A stretch of DNA of 34,687 bases from NCBI GenBank assembly GCA_947564465.1, contig CANOCV010000032.1:1-34687 (forward strand), read 5' to 3'. Positions 24,598 through 32,051 of this stretch are shown here, piece by piece. The notes under the pieces were generated by a model. It was given only the letters and a program-made list of their open reading frames with translations. It was not told the origin of the DNA and searched no databases. The stretch comes from an uncultured Roseburia sp. (GTDB lineage: Bacteria > Bacillota > Clostridia > Lachnospirales > Lachnospiraceae). The translations under genes and the position numbers were made by a program. The stretch's first letter is position 1. The number at the start of each line of letters is the position of its first letter.

Positions 24598-24642
24598 TAC
24601 TGTATCTATCTGTTATTATACAATAGATACAGTAACTGTCAA
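24598..24642 (-). promoter_or_regulatory. GntR operon promoter and perfect 12-bp operator
   Basis: TACTGTATCTAT (24598-24609) and ATAGATACAGTA (24623-24634) are perfect inverted copies, typical of YtrA-type operators. Minus strand TTGACA (complement of 24637-24642), 16-bp spacer, TATAAT (complement of 24615-24620). The operator brackets the -10. Confidence 0.8.
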
Positions 24643-24778
24643 GACCCTCGACGAAATAAATTGTCTTACTGATTTTGCTCCGCGCGCGGATTTGTCTTAA
24701 GGGGTACCAGGCTTGCCTGAGGGATTCCTTAGAACTGTCACGTAGCAATATCTTCCTCTCGTGCGAGCGCGCATAAGC

Positions 24779-24954
24779 TTTTATATTATAGGAAAATCAT
24801 AGACTTTAACACTTCACAGTAACAAGGTCTTTCCTATAAAGATTCAGGTGTCGAAAGGTTGTAAAAAAAGTTTTTATTGGCAGTTTGCACAAATACATGC
24901 AAATTGCCAGCGTTCTTCTTGTTCACAACCTTTTGGCACCCGAATCCTATGATA
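24779..24954. repeat. Stem-loop repeat family, copy B, interrupted
   Basis: Left arm TTTTATATTATAGGAAA (24779-24795), 34-nt interior (24796-24829) nearly identical to copy C, then TTTCCTAT (24830-24837). The right arm then breaks off and resumes as GATA at 24951 after another TCCTAT. The 107 bp between form a separate palindromic element. Confidence 0.75.
24838..24944. mobile_element. Putative 107-bp palindromic insertion in repeat copy B
   Basis: Flanked by TCCTAT at 24832-24837 and 24945-24950, a possible 6-bp target duplication. Its ends form a 22-bp imperfect inverted repeat (24841-24862 with 24925-24946, 19 of 22 matching). Inside is an 11-bp hairpin, GGCAGTTTGCA (24879-24889) / TGCAAATTGCC (24898-24908). 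No ORF. Removing it and one TCCTAT restores the arm TTTCCTATGATA seen in copy C. MITE-like origin is inferred. Confidence 0.5.
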
Positions 24955-25037
24955 GAACAAAGGTGCGCTTCGCACACCCTCGCGGATTAACAACTTTCAA
25001 TGCGTAGCTTTTGTTCCGCGCGAAGCTGCGCATAAGC

Positions 25038-25107
25038 TTTTATATCATAGGAAAATCATAGACTTTAACACTTCACAGCAACAAGGTCTTTCCTATGATA
25101 TAAAAAA
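25038..25107. repeat. Stem-loop repeat family, copy C
   Basis: A perfect 17-bp inverted repeat, TTTTATATCATAGGAAA (25038-25054) / TTTCCTATGATATAAAA (25089-25105), around a 34-nt interior (25055-25088). It is preceded by GCGCATAAGC, as is copy B. Confidence 0.85.
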
Positions 25108-25132
25108 CGCATGGTTACAATGTTCCATACGT
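25102..25132 (-). terminator. Terminator-like hairpin abutting repeat copy C
   Basis: Minus strand ACGTATGG / CCATGCGT (complements of 25125-25132 and 25107-25114, one wobble), 10-nt loop, then TTTTTTATAT. It lies downstream of the minus-strand gene remnant at 25166-25355 and may have been its terminator. Confidence 0.55.
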
Positions 25133-25165
25133 CTTTACGCTGTTATACTGATATTGAATTGTTTT

Positions 25166-25355
25166 TTATGCTAACTGCATAACATGAATTTCAATTTCTT
25201 GTATCTCGCCAAGTGATAATAGCGGAACACATTCTACAATTTCTTCAAGCATCAATTTACCTTTTTATCAATCTTTCTGCGGTCTCTCTTGCGTTGTTTA
25301 ATGCCGCTTCATTCTTCCATCCGCTTGCATATGCCTTTACTATTTGACGAAGCAT
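25166..25355 (-). pseudogene. 3' remnant of an Rpn/PD-(D/E)XK-type nuclease gene
   Basis: Frame one reads MLRQIVKAYASGWKNEAALN, then NARETAERLIKR and stop. A one-base shift continues as LMLEEIVECVPLLSLGEIQE, then IEIHVMQLA and stop. Joined, this resembles the C-terminal tail of Rpn/PDDEXK family nuclease-like proteins common in Lachnospiraceae (TAERLIKKGKLSLEEIAE... ending in MQLA). The N-terminal nuclease part is absent. Family call is from memory of the tail pattern. Confidence 0.5.
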
Positions 25356-25383
25356 AAAGAATACAGTACACTGGTGCTATACT
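25344..25383 (+). promoter_or_regulatory. Promoter region of the MATE gene
   Basis: TTGACG (25344-25349), 17-bp spacer, TACACT (25367-25372). An overlapping extended -10, TG-C-TATACT (25375-25383), is an alternative. The ATG is at 25413. Confidence 0.5.
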
Positions 25384-25412
25384 TAATTTTTGTACGGAAA
25401 GGACTCTTTGAT

Positions 25413-26765
25413 ATGAGCAATTCTATCTCACAGGATTTTAAACCGCTATCTCTTCTAAAATTTGCGATGCCCTCTATGATTATGATGATTTTTATGTCAC
25501 TTTATACAATTGTGGACGGCATCTTTGTTTCACGCCTGATCGGCAGCAACGCCTTATCCGCCGTCAATATTGTATGGCCCGTACTCTCCGTCTCGAATGC
25601 GCTGGGAATCATGCTTGCCAGCGGCGGAAGCGCGGTCATTGCCACCAAGCTCGGAGAGGGAAAAGCAAAGGACGCGCGGGAAAATTTTTCTTTTCTCGTA
25701 GTGACAGGACTGCTCATAAGCCTTCTTCTCCTTGTTCTGACAATCCTCTTTTTGGATCCGATCGTCAACGCGCTTGGTGCAAATGAAACGCTTTACGATT
25801 ATTGCTGCGATTACCTTAAGTTTTCTATTATTTTTGCTCCTGCATGTATGCTGCAAAATCTCTTCCAATGCTTTTTTGTGACTGCAGGCAAACCCGGTCT
25901 CGGACTTTCGCTGACCGTTATCGCAGGGCTGGCAAATGCGTTCTTAGACTATTTTTTTATGGGAGTTTTAAATATGGGAGTCAGCGGCGCCGCGCTTGCA
26001 ACCGGAAGCGGACAGATGATTCCTGCCATAGCGGGTCTCATTTATTTCTTCTACGCCGGACACCGGTTAAAATCAACGGAAAATGATTCAAATCACCTGT
26101 ATTTTACCGGATTCCATTACAGTGGACAAGTCCTTCTCGCATCCTGCGCAAACGGCTCCTCCGAAATGGTCAGCAATCTTTCCAATGCGATCGTCACCTA
26201 CCTGTTTAACATTATCCTGATGCGTCTGGCCGGTGAAGACGGGGTTGCCGCAATTACGATCATCCTGTATGGACAGTTCCTGTTTAACGCGCTCTATCTT
26301 GGATTTTCCATCGGCGTCGGTCCTGTTATCAGCTTCAACTACGGAGCCCAAAATAAAAGACGGCTGCAGACTGTCTATAAAATCTGCACCGCCTTTGTAT
26401 TGTTGTCCTCCGTAATAATCGGGGCATTGGCCTTCTTTTCTGCGGACTTTATCTCCGCCGTATTTGTAGAAAAAGGCAATAATACCTTTTCCCTCACTGC
26501 GACAGGATTTGCCATTTTTGCCGTCAACTATTTATTCAGCGGATACAATATTTTTTCCTCCGGCTTATTCACCGCACTGTCCGACGGAAAGACCTCCGCA
26601 ATCCTGTCCCTGTCCAGAACCTTTGTATTTATTTTTATTTCCCTGCTTATTTTTCCGCAAATTTGGGACATCACCGGTGTCTGGATTGCCGTACCCGTAG
26701 CTGAATTTATGACGCTATTTTTGTCCGTCTATTTCCACTTTAAAAACAGAAGAATTTTTCTATAA
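25413..26765 (+). CDS. MATE-family efflux transporter
   Basis: 450 residues and twelve predicted membrane helices in two MatE halves. The N-terminal signature [20 protein letters not shown] followed by [11 protein letters not shown] is typical of the MepA/DinF-like branch. ATG at 25413 follows AAAGGA at 11 nt; the upstream ATG at 25344 lies within the promoter. MATE proteins export cationic drugs or metabolites using Na+ or H+ gradients; the substrate is not predictable here. It is the only large plus-strand gene in this half of the window and overlaps the 3' end of thiC by 6 bp tail to tail. Confidence 0.9.
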   Translation: MSNSISQDFKPLSLLKFAMPSMIMMIFMSLYTIVDGIFVSRLIGSNALSAVNIVWPVLSVSNALGIMLASGGSAVIATKLGEGKAKDARENFSFLVVTGLLISLLLLVLTILFLDPIVNALGANETLYDYCCDYLKFSIIFAPACMLQNLFQCFFVTAGKPGLGLSLTVIAGLANAFLDYFFMGVLNMGVSGAALATGSGQMIPAIAGLIYFFYAGHRLKSTENDSNHLYFTGFHYSGQVLLASCANGSSEMVSNLSNAIVTYLFNIILMRLAGEDGVAAITIILYGQFLFNALYLGFSIGVGPVISFNYGAQNKRRLQTVYKICTAFVLLSSVIIGALAFFSADFISAVFVEKGNNTFSLTATGFAIFAVNYLFSGYNIFSSGLFTALSDGKTSAILSLSRTFVFIFISLLIFPQIWDITGVWIAVPVAEFMTLFLSVYFHFKNRRIFL

Positions 26766-28064
26766 AATATCAATATGTTCGCCGGACAATGCTTTGTTCA
26801 TGCTGCGCACCGCACAGAACTTGCCGCACATAGAACAAGTGTCATCGTGCTCCGGCGCACGGTCGTCCCGTATCGCTTTTGCGGTATCCGGATCCATCGC
26901 GCACGCCCACTGTGCCTCCCAGTCCAGAGCTCGTCTTGCATCCGCCATCTTATTATCCTGCTCCATGGCGCCTCTTACACCCTTTGCGATATCCGCGGCA
27001 TGCGCTGCGATTTTCGATGCCATAATTCCCTGCTTTACATCCTCCACATTCGGAAGCGCCAGATGCTCCGCCGGCGTTACATAGCATAAAAATGCCGCTC
27101 CGCTGGCCGCGGCAATGGCGCCGCCGATTGCAGACGTAATGTGATCATACCCCGGAGCAATATCAGTCACAAGCGGTCCTAGAACATAAAACGGCGCTCC
27201 CTGACAAATACTCTGCTGCACCTTCATATTCGCTTCAATCTGGTCCATCGGCATGTGCCCCGGTCCCTCAACCATAACCTGCACATCCTTCTCCCATGCA
27301 CGCTTCGTCAGTTCCCCGAGGCGCACCAGCTCCTCTATCTGGCACACGTCCGTGGCATCCGCAAGACATCCCGGACGGCAGGCATCTCCCAGCGAGATCG
27401 TCACGTCATACTTCCGGCAAATCTCCAGAATTTCATCGTAATATTCATAAAACGGGTTCTCTTCCCCTGTCATTGTCATCCAGGCAAATACAAGGGATCC
27501 TCCCCTTGAAACAATGTTCATTTTTCGTTTGTGCTTTTTAATCTGCTCAATCGTTTTTCTCGTAATCCCGCAGTGGAGCGTCACAAAATCCACGCCATCC
27601 TCGGCATGCAGCCTGACGACATCAATAAAATCCTTCGCCGTAAGCGTATCAAGATCACGCTGATAATGAATGACCGAATCGTAAACCGGAACGGTTCCGA
27701 TCATCGCCGGACACTCCGAGGTCAGCTTTCTTCGAAATTCCGTCGTATCTCCGTGGGACGACAGATCCATAATCGCATCGGCCCCCATATTGACCGCCGC
27801 CATAACCTTCTCCATCTCGACATTGTAATCCTTACAATCTCTCGACACACCAAGATTTACATTTATCTTCGTTCTTAACATAGAACCGACGCCTGCCGGA
27901 TCAATACATGTATGATTTTTATTGGCGCAGATTGCCACCTTTCCCGACGCAACAAGCGGCATCAGCTCCTCCACCGTCATGCGTTCCTTCTCCGCCACCT
28001 TTTTCAATTCCTCCGTCACAATCCCTTTGCGTGCCGCCTCCATCTGTGTCGCATATTCTCTCAT
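26760..28064 (-). CDS. thiC: Phosphomethylpyrimidine synthase ThiC
   Basis: 434 residues, the short clostridial form without the N-terminal ThiC-associated domain. It converts aminoimidazole ribotide to HMP-P for thiamine, a radical SAM reaction. Visible landmarks include [38 protein letters not shown] and the C-terminal iron-sulfur cysteines CSMCGKFC. The spacing is CX2CX3C, one residue shorter than in the E. coli enzyme. ATG at 28064 follows AAAGGA. A TPP riboswitch lies upstream on the same strand, which favours thiamine synthesis over the BzaF-type paralogue. No other thi gene is in the window. Confidence 0.93.
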   Translation of the reverse strand: MREYATQMEAARKGIVTEELKKVAEKERMTVEELMPLVASGKVAICANKNHTCIDPAGVGSMLRTKINVNLGVSRDCKDYNVEMEKVMAAVNMGADAIMDLSSHGDTTEFRRKLTSECPAMIGTVPVYDSVIHYQRDLDTLTAKDFIDVVRLHAEDGVDFVTLHCGITRKTIEQIKKHKRKMNIVSRGGSLVFAWMTMTGEENPFYEYYDEILEICRKYDVTISLGDACRPGCLADATDVCQIEELVRLGELTKRAWEKDVQVMVEGPGHMPMDQIEANMKVQQSICQGAPFYVLGPLVTDIAPGYDHITSAIGGAIAAASGAAFLCYVTPAEHLALPNVEDVKQGIMASKIAAHAADIAKGVRGAMEQDNKMADARRALDWEAQWACAMDPDTAKAIRDDRAPEHDDTCSMCGKFCAVRSMNKALSGEHIDIL

Positions 28065-28096
28065 ATCTTTGTCCTTTCTTTCCGCCTGAAATTAAA

Positions 28097-28266
28097 TAGG
28101 AAATTTTGTTACTTTTCACAGGTCAGGAATGTGCACTAGCTGCGCATTCCGTGAGAACATGATGCAGGAATGTGGGGCGATTTTTGCGAAGCAAAACTTT
28201 AAATATCGCCCCTAATCGTTGCTATGAGCGGCTCTCTGAGCCGCGAATAGTAACAAATTTTCCCTA
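28097..28266. repeat. 170-bp nested palindromic element in the thiC leader
   Basis: Outer arms at 28097-28117 and 28245-28266 pair over about 20 bp (TTTGTTACT core, a few mismatches). Inside are GGAATGTGC/GCGCATTCC (28126-28150), GGGGCGAT/ATCGCCCC (28174-28212) and GCGGCTC/GAGCCGC (28228-28244, 3-nt loop). No ORF. It lies between the riboswitch and the thiC start, so it would be in the leader of read-through mRNA. It looks like an inserted structured repeat; only one copy is in this window. Confidence 0.6.
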
Positions 28267-28328
28267 CTCGCCGCGCCGGATACAGATTGCAACTCAATCA
28301 ACATCCTCTTGTATCCGTGCGCATAAAA

Positions 28329-28396
28329 TCTTTTATCATAGGAAGTTCACAACATTCAACCTCTCACAGCAAGAAAGCGCTTCCTATGATAAAAGA
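28329..28396. repeat. Stem-loop repeat family, copy D (diverged)
   Basis: A perfect 17-bp inverted repeat, TCTTTTATCATAGGAAG (28329-28345) / CTTCCTATGATAAAAGA (28380-28396), around a 34-nt interior with CTCACAGCAAGAAAG. Arm bases differ from copies A-C but change on both sides together, so pairing is kept. It overlaps the tail of the riboswitch terminator. Confidence 0.75.
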
Positions 28397-28427
28397 CCGC
28401 ATACATACCTACGGCATATATGCGGTC
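28391..28427 (-). terminator. Riboswitch-controlled terminator of thiC
   Basis: Minus strand: a 15-bp stem (GACCGCATATATGCC with GGTATGTATGCGGTC, two wobbles; positions 28395-28409 and 28413-28427), 3-nt loop, then TTTTAT. It starts about 10 nt after the aptamer, the right place for an expression platform. Confidence 0.85.
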
Positions 28428-28437
28428 TGTCGCTCGA

Positions 28438-28532
28438 TCATATATTCCTACGTTGGCATTATCCAAATCAGGTTACGGGTCTAAGCGCCATAGCTTACTC
28501 TCAGCCTGCTTACTGCAAGCTCCCCATATTTT
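28438..28532 (-). promoter_or_regulatory. TPP (thiamine pyrophosphate) riboswitch
   Basis: On the minus strand the THI-box landmarks appear in order: GGGGAGC, GGCTGAGAG, GACCCGTAACCTGAT, TTGGATAATGCCAACGTAGG. They match the consensus CUGAGA and ACCUGAUCUGGAUAAUGCCAGCG-type core closely. It controls thiC about 380 nt downstream through the terminator at 28391-28427. Confidence 0.95.
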
Positions 28533-28600
28533 CTATTTCTAATTATACGGATTACGCGCGCTTCGTCAAGTTCACGGCGCAAACTTTTTGATTTTTTCGG

Positions 28601-28632
28601 AATAGTTCAGCCATGAGGTGAGCTGAACTGTT
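28601..28632. terminator. Hairpin after the NimA-like gene
   Basis: AATAGTTCAGC (28601-28611) pairs with GCTGAACTGTT (28622-28632), one wobble, 10-nt loop. The minus strand, where the preceding gene ends at 28659, has no clean T run; the plus strand has a late ATTTTT. Terminator function is uncertain. Confidence 0.4.
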
Positions 28633-28658
28633 ACATTTTTGGCATAATATATACATTC

Positions 28659-29144
28659 TTACCGCATAGCCGGCGGCAGCGGACGGTTTTTCGCCCAATA
28701 TTCACTCACCGTAACCTTAATTACCCTAACAATGGATGCCAGCTTATCATCAAATGCAAACTCTTTTCCGGTCTGCGTCCTCATCAAAACAGAAAGTCCC
28801 CGTTTCTTCTCTTCCACATCCTCCACAATTTCCGCCGTTCCCTTTCCGAGAAGACTAAAATATGTCATGCCGTATTGACACGCCACCTTTCCCGCAAACG
28901 GTTCCACATCACACTCCATCGCAAAAGAAACCCTCGGATTCTTCTGAATTACCTCAAATTTATAGCCGCTCATACCGCCATGAAGATATAAAATCAGTTC
29001 CCCGCCCTCAAGTGTGTAGCCGTAATTCATCGGCAGCACGTAAGGCCAGCCCTCATCGCTCATCCCAAGATGCAAAACTTTGCTCTCGTCCAATATTCTT
29101 ATTATTTCTTTTTGGTCCGTAACTTCAAACTCGCGTCTCCTCAT
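28659..29144 (-). CDS. NimA-like pyridoxamine 5'-phosphate oxidase family protein
   Basis: 161 residues of the FMN-binding split-barrel fold, NimA/pyridoxamine-oxidase-like branch: MRRREFEVTD, then VLHLGMSDEGWPYVLPMNYG and ELILYLHGGMSGYKFEVIQK. It probably binds a flavin and may reduce nitro compounds or act on another small substrate; the exact reaction is unknown. ATG at 29144 follows GGAGGG. It starts 17 nt after uppP on the same strand, so the two are probably co-transcribed. Confidence 0.85.
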   Translation of the reverse strand: MRRREFEVTDQKEIIRILDESKVLHLGMSDEGWPYVLPMNYGYTLEGGELILYLHGGMSGYKFEVIQKNPRVSFAMECDVEPFAGKVACQYGMTYFSLLGKGTAEIVEDVEEKKRGLSVLMRTQTGKEFAFDDKLASIVRVIKVTVSEYWAKNRPLPPAMR

Positions 29145-29161
29145 TTGTTCCCTCCAAACTT

Positions 29162-30019
29162 CTACATTATGGAAAATACCACAAATACAACAAGCCCCAG
29201 CGCAATCCTATACCAGCCAAACACCTTAAAATCATGCCTTTTGATATATCCCATCAAAAAACGTATGACAAATACGGACACCAGATATGCGGTCGCCATC
29301 CCAATAAGCAGTACCAAAAGCTCCGGCATCGTAAAATCAAAACCAAATTTCACTAATTTCAAAAGGCTTGCGCCAAACATGACCGGAATGGCAAGAAAAA
29401 AGGTAAACTCTGCCGCCACCGTTCTTGACACCCCAAACAGAAGCGCTCCCACAATGGTTGCCCCCGAACGTGACGTACCCGGAAAGACAGCGGCAATTAA
29501 CTGGAATATTCCAATCACAAATGCAAGCTGATATGTAAGCTCCGAAAGCTCTGCGACCTTTGGCTTTTTATTTTTGTTATGCCTCTCAATTAAAATAAAC
29601 GCTGCGCCAAACACGATAAGCGCCGCCGCCACGGTCTGATAATTGTAAAACAAATCCTCCAGCTCATCATTAAATTTGACGGCAATCAACGCCGGAATAC
29701 AGGCAACGACAATTTTAAACCATAATTCAAAAATATCTTTTTTTATGTACGCCCCGAATCCCGTCTTTGCCAGCGGACGCTCGTTTCCCTTCTTCCCAAA
29801 AGGAAATATCTGGTTCCAAAACAACGCCACCACCGCCAAAATTGCTCCCAGCTGAATAACGACCTCAAACATGCTGAAAAATTCTTCCGACGCATCCAAT
29901 GTCACCACTTCGTTCAGCAAAATCAAATGTCCCGTACTGCTGATCGGAAGCCACTCCGTAATTCCCTCCACAATTCCAAAGAGAATGGATTTCAACACTT
30001 CAATAAAATTTAACTCCAT
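29162..30019 (-). CDS. uppP: Undecaprenyl-diphosphate phosphatase
   Basis: 285 residues, membrane protein with about eight helices. Both active-site motifs are intact: EGITEWLPISSTGHLIL (about 18-34) and PGTSRSGATI (about 180). It recycles undecaprenyl pyrophosphate to the lipid carrier for peptidoglycan and gives bacitracin tolerance. The ATG at 30019 has AAAGGA 7 nt upstream and is preferred over the GTG at 30022. The BceRS-like pair elsewhere in this window may answer the same class of drug, but there is no direct link. Confidence 0.95.
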   Translation of the reverse strand: MELNFIEVLKSILFGIVEGITEWLPISSTGHLILLNEVVTLDASEEFFSMFEVVIQLGAILAVVALFWNQIFPFGKKGNERPLAKTGFGAYIKKDIFELWFKIVVACIPALIAVKFNDELEDLFYNYQTVAAALIVFGAAFILIERHNKNKKPKVAELSELTYQLAFVIGIFQLIAAVFPGTSRSGATIVGALLFGVSRTVAAEFTFFLAIPVMFGASLLKLVKFGFDFTMPELLVLLIGMATAYLVSVFVIRFLMGYIKRHDFKVFGWYRIALGLVVFVVFSIM

Positions 30020-30040
30020 CACTTCATCCTTTCCAATCTA

Positions 30041-30100
30041 TTCCATAAACTCTCCTTGTTTTAAATATATATGTTGCTCAAAGTTTCAATATTAACACAC
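30041..30100. repeat. Imperfect 60-bp direct repeat, copy 1
   Basis: TTCCATAAACTCTCCTT at one end and ATTAACACAC at the other also bound 31724-31784, with similar AT-rich sequence between. Both copies lie at the broken 3' end of a GNAT gene, next to a ribosome-binding-site-like AAGGAGAG (minus strand). Confidence 0.6.
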
Positions 30101-30101
30101 C

Positions 30102-30458
30102 TCAACTCTTCAAATTTAATACCATAAATATATCTGCAAATTTACTTTGATTATATTGCTCCGTTTGAATGAATTTTTTAACCAAACACCGTCCAAGCCC
30201 TTTTCCATGATAACTCTCCAAAAGATATAGAGATTTTAACTCACACTTCTTTTTATCAAGTTCTTTTACGGCAACCGTACCGATTATTTTTTCATTATCA
30301 AGCATACACCAAAAAGCCACAAAATATTTTTCAATATCCCGATAAAATCTATGTCTGTCGTCTAAATCCAAAATCCGATTAGATTCCGGCAAACATAGTT
30401 TCAAAAAATCAATAAGGATATTCTCGCGCTTTGCATTATATGTCTCGATCCGAAACAT
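30102..30458 (-). CDS. GNAT acetyltransferase, C-terminally truncated
   Basis: 118 residues from ATG 30458 (MFRIETYNAK), which has GGAGG 11 nt upstream and overlaps the stop of the kinase gene by one base. The acetyl-CoA-binding motif is present (LKSLYLLESYHGKGLGRCLV). The protein then ends at FADIFMVLNLKS, where a full GNAT would continue into the motif-B strand and helix. The stop falls right at the repeat copy at 30041-30100, so the 3' end was probably lost by a rearrangement. It may be inactive. Confidence 0.65.
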   Translation of the reverse strand: MFRIETYNAKRENILIDFLKLCLPESNRILDLDDRHRFYRDIEKYFVAFWCMLDNEKIIGTVAVKELDKKKCELKSLYLLESYHGKGLGRCLVKKFIQTEQYNQSKFADIFMVLNLKS

Positions 30459-31360
30459 CACTTCGAATACCTCCATTCAGCCCACAACGAATCATAAATG
30501 CCATTCAACCTATCTATAATCTGCTCGTTAACTTCTACTGTCTTGTCCCCAAAGCGCATACCGCGTTCTCCCATAAAATCTACGCAATACATTAATGTAT
30601 AGAATAAAAACGCTCTTTTCTGCACATCATTTACCTGCATTTCTTCTAAAATATATGTTACATAATCTGTATCATATCCCAAGTCACGCAGGGCCATATT
30701 CGTTAACGCCGCAAAAGTCAGCATATCCCCTGTTCCAATCCAATCTATATCTATAATACCAGATATCCGTCCATTGTAAATCAAAAGATTTTTGCTGCTA
30801 ATATCGTCTAAATAAGCAATAGGCTTCACACTTGAGAAATAATCTTCCATCTGCCCCATTTGTCCCTTGAGACGTTCCACCTTTTCAATCTCAAAATAGC
30901 CGTTTTTGGCAATACGTCCCCTTGCCCTCTCAAGCATCTCATTTACAAACACAGACCACGACCAATTTTTCTCCACATTTTCCAACTTTAATGCAGATAC
31001 CAATTGCTGAATATGTACAATGTCTTTTGCAATTGCTTTCTTATCCTCATCTTCAAGCTGAGAATATACAACTCCAAGATCTCGGCCTTCCATATACTCT
31101 AAAATCAAATACTCATATTCTTCGAATTTTCCTTTGGCAATTACTTTTGGTACAGGTATCTCTATTGATGATAATTTTTCCAGCCAGAAAATGCTATTGT
31201 CGTAAGCATTGCATTGGCCACTGCATCTAAAAACATATTTAGCTCCGACACATGCAACAATATAAACAAAATTGCCCCATCCTACCGCGCAGCGCTCTAC
31301 CATACTTGGTTTTTGGAAAAAAACATTGAAACATATTTGTGAAATCATTTCTTCATTCAT
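30458..31360 (-). CDS. Aminoglycoside phosphotransferase-like kinase
   Basis: 300 residues from ATG 31360 (MNEEMISQ); an AAAGGA site lies a little far upstream, and the frame is open to 31417, so the start is uncertain. APH/choline-kinase fold: ATP-site strand KYVFRCSG, hinge YLILEYMEGRDLG, catalytic loop YLDDISSKNLL and metal-binding DIDW. The catalytic loop has Leu where the family motif HGDxxxxN has His; the Asp and Asn remain. The substrate is unknown and resistance should not be assumed. It is joined to the truncated GNAT downstream by a one-base overlap. Confidence 0.8.
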   Translation of the reverse strand: MNEEMISQICFNVFFQKPSMVERCAVGWGNFVYIVACVGAKYVFRCSGQCNAYDNSIFWLEKLSSIEIPVPKVIAKGKFEEYEYLILEYMEGRDLGVVYSQLEDEDKKAIAKDIVHIQQLVSALKLENVEKNWSWSVFVNEMLERARGRIAKNGYFEIEKVERLKGQMGQMEDYFSSVKPIAYLDDISSKNLLIYNGRISGIIDIDWIGTGDMLTFAALTNMALRDLGYDTDYVTYILEEMQVNDVQKRAFLFYTLMYCVDFMGERGMRFGDKTVEVNEQIIDRLNGIYDSLWAEWRYSK

Positions 31361-31394
31361 TGACGAATTACCGTTCCTTTCCTCTTTCATACAA

Positions 31395-31729
31395 TTATAT
31401 TTCTGGCAGAAGCTCATAGAGAAGCTGCCTATAAAAATTTCCTCGGCAAATATTTCTCACTTTTCCCGTGTTTATGAAACCATTATTTTCATAAAAGCGT
31501 CTGGCTTTTATATTATCCTCTAATATCCATAACCAGATTTTTGCCCCATCAAATAATAATAAACTCTTTCGTCTCTCCAAGCTTCTTCAAATTCCTTTAC
31601 TCTTTTTGCCGATGTATCCGCATATAAATATTCTACCGGAAAAACATTCGCATAAGCCTGTTTCCATGCTGTCGAGTGAACATAACCTACTATATCTGCA
31701 TCACTTATATCTGCTTTTACAATTTCCAT
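31395..31729 (-). pseudogene. GNAT acetyltransferase with internal deletion and frameshift
   Basis: The N-terminal part from ATG 31729 (MEIVKADISDADIVGYVHST, then AWKQAYANVFPVEYLY) reaches YYYLMGQ and stops. A second frame supplies the C-terminal GNAT strand and helix (KIWLWILEDNIKARRFYENN, then GFINTGKVRNI). About 60 residues holding the acetyl-CoA loop are missing between them, so this is a deletion plus frameshift. AAGGAG precedes the start. Confidence 0.75.
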
Positions 31730-31784
31730 AAACTCTCCTTATATTGAATATATAATGTCACTCCTAAACTCAAAATTAACACAC
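31724..31784. repeat. Imperfect 60-bp direct repeat, copy 2
   Basis: Counterpart of 30041-30100, again beside a GNAT fragment. It contains the ribosome binding site and first bases of the GNAT pseudogene at 31729. Confidence 0.6.
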
Positions 31785-31834
31785 TTCACGGCAACTGCAC
31801 CAATTATTTTCCCATCATCAAACACCACGCAGTA
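31784..31834 (-). pseudogene. Internal GNAT fragment
   Basis: 17 codons, YCVVFDDGKIIGAVAVK, similar to FWCMLDNEKIIGTVAVKE in the truncated GNAT at 30102-30458. No start or continuation. Confidence 0.5.
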
Positions 31835-31864
31835 TATTATTAATTTCTGCCGCTTATTTGCCAA

Positions 31865-31996
31865 AAATCATTACGGCTTCCAAAAATTTCGTTTGTCAGT
31901 GGCAGCCTTTTTAATAAACGAGCCCAAAAGGTATACGAACAGATAGGCTTTAGAGAAACATATGAGGTCACCAATTCCTATTATAAAAACAAATAA
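31865..31996 (+). pseudogene. GNAT C-terminal fragment, opposite strand
   Basis: HYGFQKFRLSVAAF, a two-base frameshift in a T run, then NKRAQKVYEQIGFRETYEVT and NSYYKNK with TAA at 31996. This is the typical GNAT C-terminal end. It lies on the plus strand, unlike its neighbours. No 5' part is visible. Confidence 0.6.
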
Positions 31997-32051
31997 TTCC
32001 ATGAAAATTAAAGAACTTGAAGAAAGGATGAAAAGCTTTTTAACAACTGAT

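Noticed and set aside
22067..25107. CRISPR-like spacing of repeats
   Set aside because: The repeats are palindromic elements with a conserved, not unique, interior and irregular kilobase spacing; no cas genes are present.
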